This document shows positions 18,067-27,025 of a stretch of 64,000 nucleotides of DNA, piece after piece. This stretch comes from BCD1 sp965230565. GTDB lineage: Bacteria; Bacteroidota; Bacteroidia; Chitinophagales; Saprospiraceae. The position numbers and the translations under genes were made by a program. Each line of letters opens with the position of its first letter. Positions within the stretch are counted from its first letter, which is position 1. The stretch covers positions 186,001 through 250,000 of the forward strand of contig CBDDLH010000011.1 of the NCBI GenBank assembly GCA_965230565.1, written 5' to 3'. The notes beneath the pieces are model-generated. The model worked only from the letters and a program-made list of their open reading frames with translations, was not told the origin of the DNA and made no database searches.

Positions 18067-18555
18067 GTAATTATCTGAAAAACGTCTCTGGTCTTAATAT
18101 TGACAAATTTTAGGGTGCACCTAAATTGAGAGTTGTTAAAAAATAATGGTTGACGTTTGATTATTACCTAAAGAAAGGAAGGCTGGCTCACCGATCGAAT
18201 CACTCCCGACCCTAAGGGTTTCCCTGTCGGCGGGACAGGTTTGTTCATCGCTCAGCGATCCTTTTTTGCTAAGTAGAAGGAGGAAAAGAATACGTTTGAT
18301 GAAAGAGAATTTTACAAAAGGGAGAAAAAGACCATTTCAGATCATTGAGCACAGAGTGATCGTTGAGCTGAAATGAAATAGAATGATTTTTTGGAGATAG
18401 ATTTATCTTTTAATTCACATAAGATATTTTGATGGTTTTCACTTTTCCATTGTTCCAATCTTCCAAAAGAAAAATGATCAGCGAAAATCTGCGAAATCAG
18501 CGTGAAACAAAAAACATTGCGGTTGGGAAAATGAATTTGAACTAAATGGACAATT
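18067..18555. other. 489-base intergenic region without a recognised gene
   Basis: It contains a small hairpin around 18223-18240 (CCTGTC-GGCG-GGACAGG) and a CTGCGAAATCAGCGTGAAAC-type stretch near 18490 of the sort seen between Bacteroidota genes. No convincing coding frame or RNA gene is visible. Confidence 0.5.
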
Positions 18556-19470
18556 TTAAATAACCGATCCTTTCTTCCATAAAAAATCAAAAACATCCTC
18601 CCGGGCATAATGACCGACGACATCGAAGTCGAACTTGCTTTTGGAAACTTCTTCAAGGTCAAGTTCGACTGTGATGATCGTTTCCTCATTGTAAACCGGG
18701 CCGGCAAGCACTTCCCCAAGCGGGGAGATCACTGCACTGCCGCCACGGCACATGATGTCCGGTTCCGTTTCGATTTCCTTTTGCAAATAATCGGGGTAAT
18801 CACCTTTTGTCACGAACTGGTTACAGCCAATGACATAGCACCGTCCTTCGCAGGCAATGTGAATCAGGGTCGATAACCAGGTGTCCCGGGAATCTGCTGT
18901 GGGAGCCATATAAATCTGAATGCCTTGCTGGTAAAGCGTCATCCTGGCCAGTGGCATCAGGTTTTCCCAGCAGATGAGTCCGCCCAGTTTGCCGAAGGAT
19001 GTGTTGTGGACTTTCAAGGTACTGCCGTCGCCTTCACCCCAAATGATTCGTTCGGTTCCGGTAGGTTTGAGTTTTCGATGTTTGCCGACGATGCTTCCTG
19101 TTTCATCAAAATACAGGATGGAACAGTATAGAGTCCCATTAATCGGATCTTTTTCTGTTACGCCAAGAACCACAAACACACCTGTTTCCTTGACAGCAAT
19201 ACTGATCTGTTGACAATATTGATCCCCAACTTCGATGCTGTTTTCATAAAAAAGTTGCCATAGTTCCCGCCCGGCTTTACCCCGTCGCCCGACAACGGTG
19301 TCAAAGGAAAGCCCCCTGGGATAACCGGGAATAAAAGACTCGGGAAAGATTAAAAGTTGGCAGCCTTTTTGGGCACCTTCCCTTATTAGAGCAATTACCT
19401 TGTCGACAGTATGCTGAATATCGAAGATAACCGGTGTTGCCTGAACGATTCCTGCTTTGACTTTTTTCAT
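18556..19470 (-). CDS. Nitrilase (carbon-nitrogen hydrolase)
   Basis: A 304-residue cytoplasmic enzyme of the nitrilase superfamily. The catalytic triad is complete: Glu44 in FPESFIPGYPRG, Lys133 in HRKLKPT and Cys167 in GGLICWEN. The FIPGYPRG and CWENLMPLAR contexts fit true nitrilases (branch 1, nitrile to carboxylic acid plus ammonia) better than amidases or ureidopropionases. The length is near the usual 310-350. The natural substrate cannot be told from sequence; aliphatic or aryl-acetonitriles and cyanide are the usual options. Neighbours give no pathway clue, so it stands alone. Confidence 0.88.
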   Translation of the reverse strand: MKKVKAGIVQATPVIFDIQHTVDKVIALIREGAQKGCQLLIFPESFIPGYPRGLSFDTVVGRRGKAGRELWQLFYENSIEVGDQYCQQISIAVKETGVFVVLGVTEKDPINGTLYCSILYFDETGSIVGKHRKLKPTGTERIIWGEGDGSTLKVHNTSFGKLGGLICWENLMPLARMTLYQQGIQIYMAPTADSRDTWLSTLIHIACEGRCYVIGCNQFVTKGDYPDYLQKEIETEPDIMCRGGSAVISPLGEVLAGPVYNEETIITVELDLEEVSKSKFDFDVVGHYAREDVFDFLWKKGSVI

Positions 19471-19545
19471 GCTAAAAGATGTGTATCAAATGTAATTTTA
19501 AATATACGCTGAATTCAAATAACCAACAAAACCGTACATTTGTAC

Positions 19546-22500
19546 ATGCCCAGGTCAGAAAAGGATATCCGATTTTATAATGAAGCTTTTACCGAGGCCC
19601 TCGACATGCTCAATGAGGCCCAGCGGGAGGCTGTAGAACAAATCGATGGTCCGGTGCTCACGATAGCAGGGCCAGGTACCGGTAAAACCCACATCCTTAC
19701 CGCCCGCATCGGCCGTATTCTGATGGAGACAGATACTCAGCCACATAATATCCTGTGCCTTACTTTTACCGATGCAGGGGTTGTAGCTATGCGGGAAAGA
19801 TTGCTCGAATTCATCGGGCCGGAAGCTCACCGGGTTCATATTTTTACTTTCCATTCTTTTTGCAATAACATCATTCAGAATCACCTGGAACTCTTCGGGC
19901 GCCACGAACTGGAACCTTTGAATGAACTGGAAAGGGTGGAACTCATCCGCAAAATGATCGATGATCTCGACCTGGAACATCCTATCAAAAAAGGGCGCGC
20001 AGATATTTATTTCTACGAAGGGCATCTGCATAAATTGTTCCAACGGATGAAGGCTGAGGATTGGTCTGTCCAAAAGGTCCACAGGGCCATTGATGCATAT
20101 CTGGACGATTTGCCTAAACGAGAGGAATACATCTACAAGGTCAAAGGCAAAGATTTTAAAAAGGGAGACCTGAAAACTGCTTTGCTGGAAGCAGAACAAA
20201 AGCGGATGGAATTACTTCGTGCAGCGGCAGATCTTTTCCCTGTCTATGAAGCTGCAATGACCAATGCCCGTCGATACGATTTTGACGATATGATCCTTTG
20301 GGTGTTGCGCGCGTTTGATGAGCATGAATCTCTTCTGAGGACCTATCAGGAACAGTACCTTTATTTCCTGGTGGATGAGTATCAGGATACCAATGGGGCG
20401 CAGAATGAACTGTTGCAAAAACTCATTAATTTCTGGGAAAATCCAAATGTTTTCATCGTAGGGGATGATGATCAGTCCATCTACGAATTCCAGGGGGCGC
20501 GTTTGAAAAACCTGGTGGATTTTCATGATCAATATGAAGAAGACCTGAAGTTAGTGGTTTTGAAAAATAACTACCGTTCTTCCGGAGCGGTATTGTCCCT
20601 GGCGGAGAATTTGATCAATTTCAACCAAAAGCGCATCGTCAATAGTCTGGGGAGTCGCGGTGTGGAGAAATCGCTTATTCCTAGCCATCCGGAATACTCC
20701 AAGACCTCTGTTACACCGCAAGTCATTTCCTGGCCGGACAGGTGGCAGGAGATCACCGGAATTGTTCAGGAAATTGAACGCCTTAAGCAAACTGGTGTAC
20801 CGCTTGAGGAAATGGCGGTAATTTATGCACAACATAAACAGGCAGACCAACTTTTTGCGTTGCTGGAAAAAAAAGGGATTACCTATAACAGTCGACGCAA
20901 AGTGAATATCCTGGACCTGCCATTGATCAGAAATCTCCGGATGTTCCTGGAATACCTTAATCTGGAATATCGACGCCCATTTAGCGGTGAGCATCTGTTG
21001 TTCAAAATACTGCATTTTGCTTTTTTGGAAATCAGTTCATCTGATCTCGCTTCACTTAGCCTTTACATGGCCAAACAGCATAAAAAGGAAGTTTACTGGC
21101 GTCAGGTGATCGCTGATCCGGCGATGCTGAAAAAAGCCGGGGTGAGTAATCCGGAACCATTGATGAGGTTTGCGGCCTTAAATGATACCTTGCAAATCGC
21201 ATTGGCCAACGAGTCGATTCCGGTATTCATGGAAAAAATCATCAATCGAAGTGGCTTGTTGAAGTATATCGTTGAGCATGAGGACAAGTTGTGGCTCATG
21301 CAGGTATTGAACACATTTTTTGGATTTATCCGCCAGGAAAATATTCGCCGTCCGAGGATGACGCTGCATACTTTAATAGGTTTGTTGAAGAGCATGGATG
21401 ATAACCGGTTAGCGATTGGTCTGGAGAAAGTCGTTCAGGCACATGAAGGAGTAAACCTTATGACTGCTCACAGTGCCAAGGGGCTTGAGTTTGGTTATGT
21501 TTTTCTGCTCGATTGCGTCAAGGATTTTTGGGAACCGAAAAGCCGGACTTCCTACCAGTTCAAAATGCCGGATACGCTTACTTTTTCCGGAGAGGAGGAT
21601 CCAATGGAGGCACGACGTCGTTTGTTCTTTGTGGCATTGACAAGAGCAAAGCAAGGACTTTATATTTCTTACAGTGAATTGGAAAAGGGCAAACCCCTGC
21701 AAAGGGCCATTTTTGTGGACGAAATCGTATCAGCGGGAGAAATCAATCAGGTAAAATCAACGGTTTCGGATGATGAATTGGTGGAAACCACCCTTTTACA
21801 ATTACAGGAAACCAGTCGACCTAATATAGACATACTCGAAAAAGCGGCCATCGATGCCTTGTTGAAGGATTTCAGCCTTAGTGTGTCTGCCATGAATCGT
21901 TACCTGAAATGCCCTTTGAGTTTTTATTACGAACGCATTCTAAGAGTGCCGACGTTGATGAGTGAAGCTGCCGCTTATGGAACGGCGATGCACAATGCCC
22001 TTCAGCGATTATTTGAAAGAATGTTGCTCTCCAAAACAAAGACCTTCCCGGATATACCTCATTTGCTACGGTTTTTTGAAAACGAAATGTTGCGCCAAAA
22101 ACATCATTTTTCTGCAAAAGAATATGAAAGGCGTCTGGAAATGGGGAGACGAAACCTGGAGGCACTGTATCGTCAGCAGGTAAATAACTGGCACAAGAAT
22201 GTCAAGGTTGAGTTTGTGATCAATAATCTGGAAATAGGAGGCGTACCTGTTAACGGCACTATTGATAAACTCGAATTGCATGAAGGCATGACCGCCAAAA
22301 TCATCGATTACAAAACGGGGAGTATGGATTCCTCCAAAAGGTCAAAAATGACCAAAACCAATCCGTTGGGAGGAATCTATCGAAGACAAGTGATCTTCTA
22401 TAAGTTGTTGGCGGAATATACTCAGGGCAATACGGTTACAAAAACCGTCATACAATACCTTGATCCTGACGATAAGGGCTTTTTTAATGACAAAGAAATT

Positions 22501-22683
22501 CGTATATTACCAAAGGAAGTCGAGTCTGTGAAAACCATGATCCGTGAAACATGGGAGGACATAATGGCCCACCGGTTTTATGAAGGTTGCGGTAAACCGG
22601 AATGTGCGTGGTGTTCTTTTGTAAAAGACAATGTTTACCCTGGTAGTTTCAGTGATCCGGAGATCGAAGCACTTGATGATTAA
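19546..22683 (+). CDS. UvrD/PcrA-type helicase fused to RecB-family PD-(D/E)XK nuclease
   Basis: A 1045-residue protein. Helicase motifs in order: Walker A AGPGTGKTHIL (~42), motif II VDEYQDTNGAQ, motif III GDDDQSIYEFQGA, NYRSS, TAHSAKGLEF and the arginine motif VALTRAKQGL. The C-terminal third is a PDDEXK_1 nuclease: GTAMHNALQRL (~811), GTIDKLE and IIDYKTG (~920). Four cysteines, one in YLKCPLSFYYE (~788) and three in CGKPECAWC (~1015-1023), match the layout of AddB/Cas4-type iron-sulfur nucleases. It probably processes double-strand breaks like AddAB. I prefer ATG 19546; an upstream TTG adds two residues. A TACATTTG -7-like box at 19535-19542 is very close to the ATG. Confidence 0.9.
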   Translation: MPRSEKDIRFYNEAFTEALDMLNEAQREAVEQIDGPVLTIAGPGTGKTHILTARIGRILMETDTQPHNILCLTFTDAGVVAMRERLLEFIGPEAHRVHIFTFHSFCNNIIQNHLELFGRHELEPLNELERVELIRKMIDDLDLEHPIKKGRADIYFYEGHLHKLFQRMKAEDWSVQKVHRAIDAYLDDLPKREEYIYKVKGKDFKKGDLKTALLEAEQKRMELLRAAADLFPVYEAAMTNARRYDFDDMILWVLRAFDEHESLLRTYQEQYLYFLVDEYQDTNGAQNELLQKLINFWENPNVFIVGDDDQSIYEFQGARLKNLVDFHDQYEEDLKLVVLKNNYRSSGAVLSLAENLINFNQKRIVNSLGSRGVEKSLIPSHPEYSKTSVTPQVISWPDRWQEITGIVQEIERLKQTGVPLEEMAVIYAQHKQADQLFALLEKKGITYNSRRKVNILDLPLIRNLRMFLEYLNLEYRRPFSGEHLLFKILHFAFLEISSSDLASLSLYMAKQHKKEVYWRQVIADPAMLKKAGVSNPEPLMRFAALNDTLQIALANESIPVFMEKIINRSGLLKYIVEHEDKLWLMQVLNTFFGFIRQENIRRPRMTLHTLIGLLKSMDDNRLAIGLEKVVQAHEGVNLMTAHSAKGLEFGYVFLLDCVKDFWEPKSRTSYQFKMPDTLTFSGEEDPMEARRRLFFVALTRAKQGLYISYSELEKGKPLQRAIFVDEIVSAGEINQVKSTVSDDELVETTLLQLQETSRPNIDILEKAAIDALLKDFSLSVSAMNRYLKCPLSFYYERILRVPTLMSEAAAYGTAMHNALQRLFERMLLSKTKTFPDIPHLLRFFENEMLRQKHHFSAKEYERRLEMGRRNLEALYRQQVNNWHKNVKVEFVINNLEIGGVPVNGTIDKLELHEGMTAKIIDYKTGSMDSSKRSKMTKTNPLGGIYRRQVIFYKLLAEYTQGNTVTKTVIQYLDPDDKGFFNDKEIRILPKEVESVKTMIRETWEDIMAHRFYEGCGKPECAWCSFVKDNVYPGSFSDPEIEALDD

Positions 22684-22714
22684 AGCGTAACGTCCTCATA
22701 TAAATTCCAAACAA

Positions 22715-23095
22715 ATGAAGAGCATTGAAAAACTATATGATGCATTTGGAGAACTCATTTATGTAATCGCCATGGCGGATGGGGAGATTCAGCAGGAAGA
22801 GCTCAGGGCGATCGAAGAGAAACTGTCCAACCACCCCTGGGGAGAGGCCATTCAGTGGTCCTTCAATTATGAAGTGAATAAACATCATTCCATTGAAGAC
22901 CTTTACGACAAGGTGATCAATTATTGTGAAATGCATGGCCCGGAACCGGAATACCAGTTTTTGATGGACGTCATTGAAGAAGTTGCCAAAGCCAGTTCCG
23001 GTATTGATCCGGAAGAGCAAAAAGTGATGGATGATTTTGTCCATGATCTCACCGAGAAATTCAAACGCGATATAGAGCGGATAAATCAAGGGTGA
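22715..23095 (+). CDS. TerB-like domain protein
   Basis: 126 residues, soluble and acidic. The N-terminal GELIYVIAMADGEIQQEEL followed by helices ending EVAKASSGIDPEEQKVM has the two-lobed all-helical pattern of the tellurite-resistance TerB/DjlA N-terminal domain, with conserved acidic residues that may bind metal. TerB-like domains occur in many stress-related proteins, and no other ter genes are here. It starts 31 bases after the helicase-nuclease gene, so it is probably its operon partner. Confidence 0.75.
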   Translation: MKSIEKLYDAFGELIYVIAMADGEIQQEELRAIEEKLSNHPWGEAIQWSFNYEVNKHHSIEDLYDKVINYCEMHGPEPEYQFLMDVIEEVAKASSGIDPEEQKVMDDFVHDLTEKFKRDIERINQG

Positions 23096-23254
23096 TTTCC
23101 GAATTATTCAACCACAAAAAATACAACATTGGCCCAAATTATTCGGCCAAAATCGAAGAAAGTAAAATTAAATTGAAAAGACTAGAAAAATAAGTCTTTG
23201 AAATCAATGCGTTGATTCCAAAATTTAATTCCTGATCACTTTTCTGAAAATATC

Positions 23255-23262
23255 TATCTTTG
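23255..23262 (+). promoter_or_regulatory. Putative -7 box (TATCTTTG) of the acyltransferase gene
   Basis: TATCTTTG followed by GCGC lies 52 bases before the ATG at 23315. The -33 element is not clear (TTTTCTG nearby). Confidence 0.55.
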
Positions 23263-23314
23263 CGCTTTTTCAAAGCTCAGGCATGTAACAAGCTGAGCGA
23301 GCAATTACTTTAAG

Positions 23315-24673
23315 ATGGTACCTGCGAAGAAGACGTTATTTTACTGGTTGATGCGTGAATGGTGTTATATAGCAAGTAGGCTGTATTTTAAAAGGGTCGA
23401 AACCGAATACCTCGAACCATTGCCAAAGGATAAGCCCATTATCTTTGTAGGCAATCATTGTAATACCTTCATAGATCCGATACTCATTTCTGTAAATTCG
23501 AGATTGTACCCCGCTTTTTTAGCGACGGCCGCAGCTTTCAAAAATCCACTGGTGGCAAAATTCCTCCATGCCATTCGCATGCTACCGATTTACAGGAAGA
23601 GAGATGGCGGTGATACAATCAAGAAGAATGAGAAGATCTTTGATATTTCCATCGAACAATTAGAGGCAAATCTGCAATTTGTCATATTTGCGGAAGGGAG
23701 CCATTCCCGTTTCAGAAGGTTACGGCCGTTTAAAAAAGGCTTTGCCAGGATCGGTTTTTCAGCCCTGGAAAAAAACAATGGAAATATCGATGTGCAGGTC
23801 ATACCGGTAGGGGTGGAATACCGACAGTATCGAAAAATGCACCAGGAAGTATTACAAACCTATGGTAAACCCATTCCCCTAAGGGAGTATTGGGAGGATT
23901 ATCAGAGGGACAAAGATAGCACCATATCGAAGTTGACGGAGCACGTATATGGTGATTTAAAAGAATTGCTCATTCATATTCCAACAGAAAAGCATTATGA
24001 GGAGGTGGAATCTCTTCGGAATATTTCCCGACCCTGGTTATATGATGTTTCAGGATTGAGAAACCCGGGACTTCATGATAAACTTTTGGCGGAGCAGGAA
24101 ATGATCGCTGCTCAGACCGCTTTTGAGACTAAGGAACCGGAGGCGATGGATGCATTTGGTCAGAAGATACAGACTTTTCAGAAGTTCCTCGATAAACATA
24201 ATTTCAGGAGCCACCTCGTACAAAATGCTCCGTATTCACCTTTATTGTTAGTGCTTCAGTTAGTGCTGATGTTGCCATTTGTGCCCTTATGGCTGTTTGG
24301 GGTATTCACGAGCTACCTTCCTTATAAATTACCCGGGGTTATTGCCAATAAACTCTTCCGGGATGATATGTATCACGGCGCAGTCAATTACGCTGGCGGC
24401 CTTTTCTTCTTTTCTGCAACCTGGATCATCGAGACCTTGTTGGTTTTGTTAATTTTTAAAAACGGGTGGATCACTCTGGCATTTGCCTTGTTAATGCCGT
24501 TGATTTCGGTTTTCTCATTTCGCTACTGGTTAGCGTTGAAAAAATGGTGGCACCGCTGGCGTTTCACGATGTTTTCCAGAAAAAACAGAGCGGAAATCAC
24601 AAAAATGAAGAAGTTGTACGACGAGATCATTGAGGGGACGAAAAACATGATCGATCAATTTGGAAAATCCTAG
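23315..24673 (+). CDS. PlsC-family 1-acyl-glycerol-3-phosphate acyltransferase
   Basis: A 452-residue enzyme of the glycerolipid acyltransferase superfamily. Motif I NHCNTFIDP at 47-55 holds the catalytic His-Asp pair, motif II RMLPIYRKRDGG binds substrate, and motif III is FAEGSHSRFRRLRPFKKG. Two or three hydrophobic segments after ~residue 300 (LLLVLQLVLMLPFVPLWLFG; FFFSATWIIETLLVLLIF) anchor it in the membrane. The long C-terminal part separates it from short PlsC enzymes and is common in Bacteroidota homologues. It likely transfers acyl groups to glycerol-phosphate lipids, but exact acceptor and donor are not readable from sequence. Confidence 0.88.
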   Translation: MVPAKKTLFYWLMREWCYIASRLYFKRVETEYLEPLPKDKPIIFVGNHCNTFIDPILISVNSRLYPAFLATAAAFKNPLVAKFLHAIRMLPIYRKRDGGDTIKKNEKIFDISIEQLEANLQFVIFAEGSHSRFRRLRPFKKGFARIGFSALEKNNGNIDVQVIPVGVEYRQYRKMHQEVLQTYGKPIPLREYWEDYQRDKDSTISKLTEHVYGDLKELLIHIPTEKHYEEVESLRNISRPWLYDVSGLRNPGLHDKLLAEQEMIAAQTAFETKEPEAMDAFGQKIQTFQKFLDKHNFRSHLVQNAPYSPLLLVLQLVLMLPFVPLWLFGVFTSYLPYKLPGVIANKLFRDDMYHGAVNYAGGLFFFSATWIIETLLVLLIFKNGWITLAFALLMPLISVFSFRYWLALKKWWHRWRFTMFSRKNRAEITKMKKLYDEIIEGTKNMIDQFGKS

Positions 24674-24754
24674 CAGTGGAACCTGTTTGGACGCGAGGTA
24701 AGGTTTTTCGGTCCTAATAAATTCGAAAAAAATTGGCTTATTTTTGTTCAAAAT

Positions 24755-25936
24755 ATGCTCATGGATAAAAATCAAATCTTACAGGATCTGGCTAACCTGA
24801 TTCAGGACAATGAACAGGAAATTATTCGTCAGAATAAAATCGACCTGGAAAATGCAATGACTATCGATGCCACGCTGGTCGACAGGTTGAAAGTGGATGA
24901 GAAAAAAGTAGCTTCCATGGTCCAGGCAGTGCGGGAGGTAATTGGTATTGAAGATCCTGAGAACAAGATCCTGAGTGAATACGTGCATCCCAATGGGATC
25001 AAAGTGGTCAATAAAGTTGTGCCTTTCGGAAATATCCTGATCATTTATGAATCCCGACCGGATGTGACCATTGAGGCTGCGATCAGTGCTTTTAAAGCGG
25101 GGAATCGTATTTTTCTGAAAGGAGGGAAAGAAGCGGTTAATTCCAATAAGTTTTTGGTAAAACTTTGGCATCAGGCACTTGAGATAAATGGTGCAGATAA
25201 ATCTTATGTCACTTACCTGGATCTCAATCGGGAGGCCACTCAAAATCTGATTGAAAAAAATCCCTACCGGATAGATCTCATCATTCCCCGTGGAGGGGAA
25301 GGACTCATCAACTATATCAAATCCAACACCAATGTCCCTTTGTTGGTAAGTGGACGCGGCAATAATTTTATCTATGTCCATGAGGATGCAGATTTCGATA
25401 TGGCTATTGAGTTGATCCTTAATGGCAAGAGCCGTTTAAGTGTTTGTAACGCTATTGATAAGGTGCTTTTCAATACACAAATCCCCGACCTTGGAGACAA
25501 AATGCCATCCTTGCTGAATCGTTTGGCGAAAGTGGGGATAAACGTGTTGGGCACGAAAGAAATCTGCGAAATCAATTCTACGATTCAGCTGGAGCAGGAT
25601 GAAGCTGTATTTTATGAAGAATTCCTGTCGGCAAAGATTTTGTTTTCAACAGTAAATTCAGCAAAAGAAGCCATCGAGGTCATCAATAAATACTCGGGAG
25701 GCCATTCGGCTGTTATTGTTTGTAAAGATGAAACTGTTGCCAGTAACTTTCAACATAAGGTTGATTGCGCAGCAGTTTACCACAATGCCTCCTCCAGGTT
25801 TACGGATGGTGGACAGTTCGGGATGGGGGCAGAGATTGCCATCAGTACTCAAAAGTTGCATTTCAGAGGTCCTTTAGGGTTAACCCAGTTGGTAACCAAT
25901 AAATGGTTCGTTAACGGAAATGGTCAAATCAGATAA
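24755..25936 (+). CDS. proA: Gamma-glutamyl phosphate reductase (glutamate-5-semialdehyde dehydrogenase)
   Basis: The second step of proline synthesis: NADPH-dependent reduction of glutamyl 5-phosphate to the semialdehyde. The 393-residue protein belongs to the aldehyde dehydrogenase superfamily. Family landmarks are PFGNILIIYESRPDVTIEA, FLKGGKEAVNSN, IPRGGEGLINYI and the nucleophile Cys at about 231 in LSVCNAIDKVLF, with the C-terminal FTDGGQFGMGAEIAISTQ. Start could be ATG 24755 or 24761 (MDKNQ). A TATTTTTG box at 24739-24746 may be its promoter. It precedes proB by three bases, an order reversed from E. coli. Confidence 0.96.
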   Translation: MLMDKNQILQDLANLIQDNEQEIIRQNKIDLENAMTIDATLVDRLKVDEKKVASMVQAVREVIGIEDPENKILSEYVHPNGIKVVNKVVPFGNILIIYESRPDVTIEAAISAFKAGNRIFLKGGKEAVNSNKFLVKLWHQALEINGADKSYVTYLDLNREATQNLIEKNPYRIDLIIPRGGEGLINYIKSNTNVPLLVSGRGNNFIYVHEDADFDMAIELILNGKSRLSVCNAIDKVLFNTQIPDLGDKMPSLLNRLAKVGINVLGTKEICEINSTIQLEQDEAVFYEEFLSAKILFSTVNSAKEAIEVINKYSGGHSAVIVCKDETVASNFQHKVDCAAVYHNASSRFTDGGQFGMGAEIAISTQKLHFRGPLGLTQLVTNKWFVNGNGQIR

Positions 25937-25939
25937 AAA

Positions 25940-26713
25940 ATGGAACAGAAACCTGTTTTGGTATTAAAGTTGGGGTCGTCTGTTTTGACAAACGGTACCA
26001 CCAGAATTTCACGAGGGAAGTTGGAGGACGTGGCTCACCAGATATCCGACCTGAGAGCAAAATATCGTATCGTGTTGGTTTCTTCCGGGGCCATCGCCAC
26101 AGCACGCCAGTTTATCGACCAGTCTGACTGGGGAGAAGCTGTTGCTTCTAAGCAGGCGATGTCTGCCATTGGGCAACCTAAACTCATGCAGATGTACTTT
26201 GAGGTCTTTAATGACTATAACCTCAAAATAGCCCAATGTCTGCTCACTTACCGCGATTTCGTCAATCCTGTTTCCAGGGAAAATACCTTCAACACCATCA
26301 TGGAGTTGATGAATCACCGCTACGTTCCTGTTATCAATGAAAATGATACCGTAGCCGTGGATGAGATCGTTCTTGGAGATAATGATAAATTATCCGCCAA
26401 GGTGGCAACTTTGTTGAAAGCGAAAATCCTCGTCCTGGCCTCAGATATCGATGGCCTGTACGACAAAAACCCTCACAAACATGAGGATGCCCAACTGGTT
26501 ACGGACATCTCCGATTTCTCCACCATTCGCCAATACATCGACGAAAAAACGACCGGACCCGGCACAGGAGGCATGACCTCCAAACTGGAAGCTGCCGAGA
26601 TCTGCGCCGGAGAAAAGGTCGAGACCTTTATCGTCAACGGAAGAAGAGACAATTTTCTGGTAGATTGTATTGAAGGGAAGATCCCTTTTACCAGGTTTGC
26701 TGAAGGAAAGTGA
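25940..26713 (+). CDS. proB: Glutamate 5-kinase
   Basis: Phosphorylates glutamate at the gamma carboxyl in the first step of proline synthesis. 257 residues of the amino acid kinase fold: VLKLGSSVLT at the N-terminus, VLVSSGAIATAR, VPVINENDTVAVDEI, FGDNDKLSA-like LGDNDKLSAKVA and the GTGGMTSKLEAAEIC lysine loop. It lacks the C-terminal PUA domain of enterobacterial ProB, so regulation by proline may differ; PUA-less forms are common in Bacteroidota. It is translationally close to proA (three-base gap), giving a compact proAB operon. The stop codon sits inside the base of the terminator stem. Confidence 0.96.
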   Translation: MEQKPVLVLKLGSSVLTNGTTRISRGKLEDVAHQISDLRAKYRIVLVSSGAIATARQFIDQSDWGEAVASKQAMSAIGQPKLMQMYFEVFNDYNLKIAQCLLTYRDFVNPVSRENTFNTIMELMNHRYVPVINENDTVAVDEIVLGDNDKLSAKVATLLKAKILVLASDIDGLYDKNPHKHEDAQLVTDISDFSTIRQYIDEKTTGPGTGGMTSKLEAAEICAGEKVETFIVNGRRDNFLVDCIEGKIPFTRFAEGK

Positions 26714-26755
26714 TTACAGTGACGGCCTCACTCTGAGTGAGGCCGTCACTGTAAT
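26713..26755 (+). terminator. Strong terminator of the proAB operon
   Basis: A perfect 20-bp stem (26713-26732 with 26736-26755, loop CTG) starts at the last base of the proB stop codon and is followed by TGCTTTTCCC. With no gene facing it, it closes proAB. Confidence 0.85.
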
Positions 26756-27025
26756 TGCTTTTCCCTTATATATAGAAGCCACAAGAAATTGAAACGTGAC
26801 ATTTTTTTATGGACTTTAACATAAAATTGGTCGTTTTTTGCTTTAAATCACAGGTTCGCTAGCAAGTTTGGAAAAAACCGTAGCTGGGTGATGTTGGTAA
26901 ACTCATTAGCCAGGGAATTTGGCTTTAAAGAGAGAGTTATGTCATTTCATTCCATCTGTGGTTTGGCTCGCATTTCCATTTTCTTTCCTAAATTTACTTA
27001 TCAAAATACCATCTAACCAACGCCT
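26756..27025. other. Intergenic region upstream of the peptidoglycan hydrolase gene
   Basis: A+T-rich spacer of about 270 bases with no coding frame. A weak -7-like TAAATTTA lies near 26990, shortly before the ATG at 27026. Nothing else recognised. Confidence 0.4.

Noticed and set aside
18181..18250. Possible tRNA-like stretch (GATCGAATCACTCCCGACCC)
   Set aside because: No cloverleaf could be formed; only a small hairpin is present.
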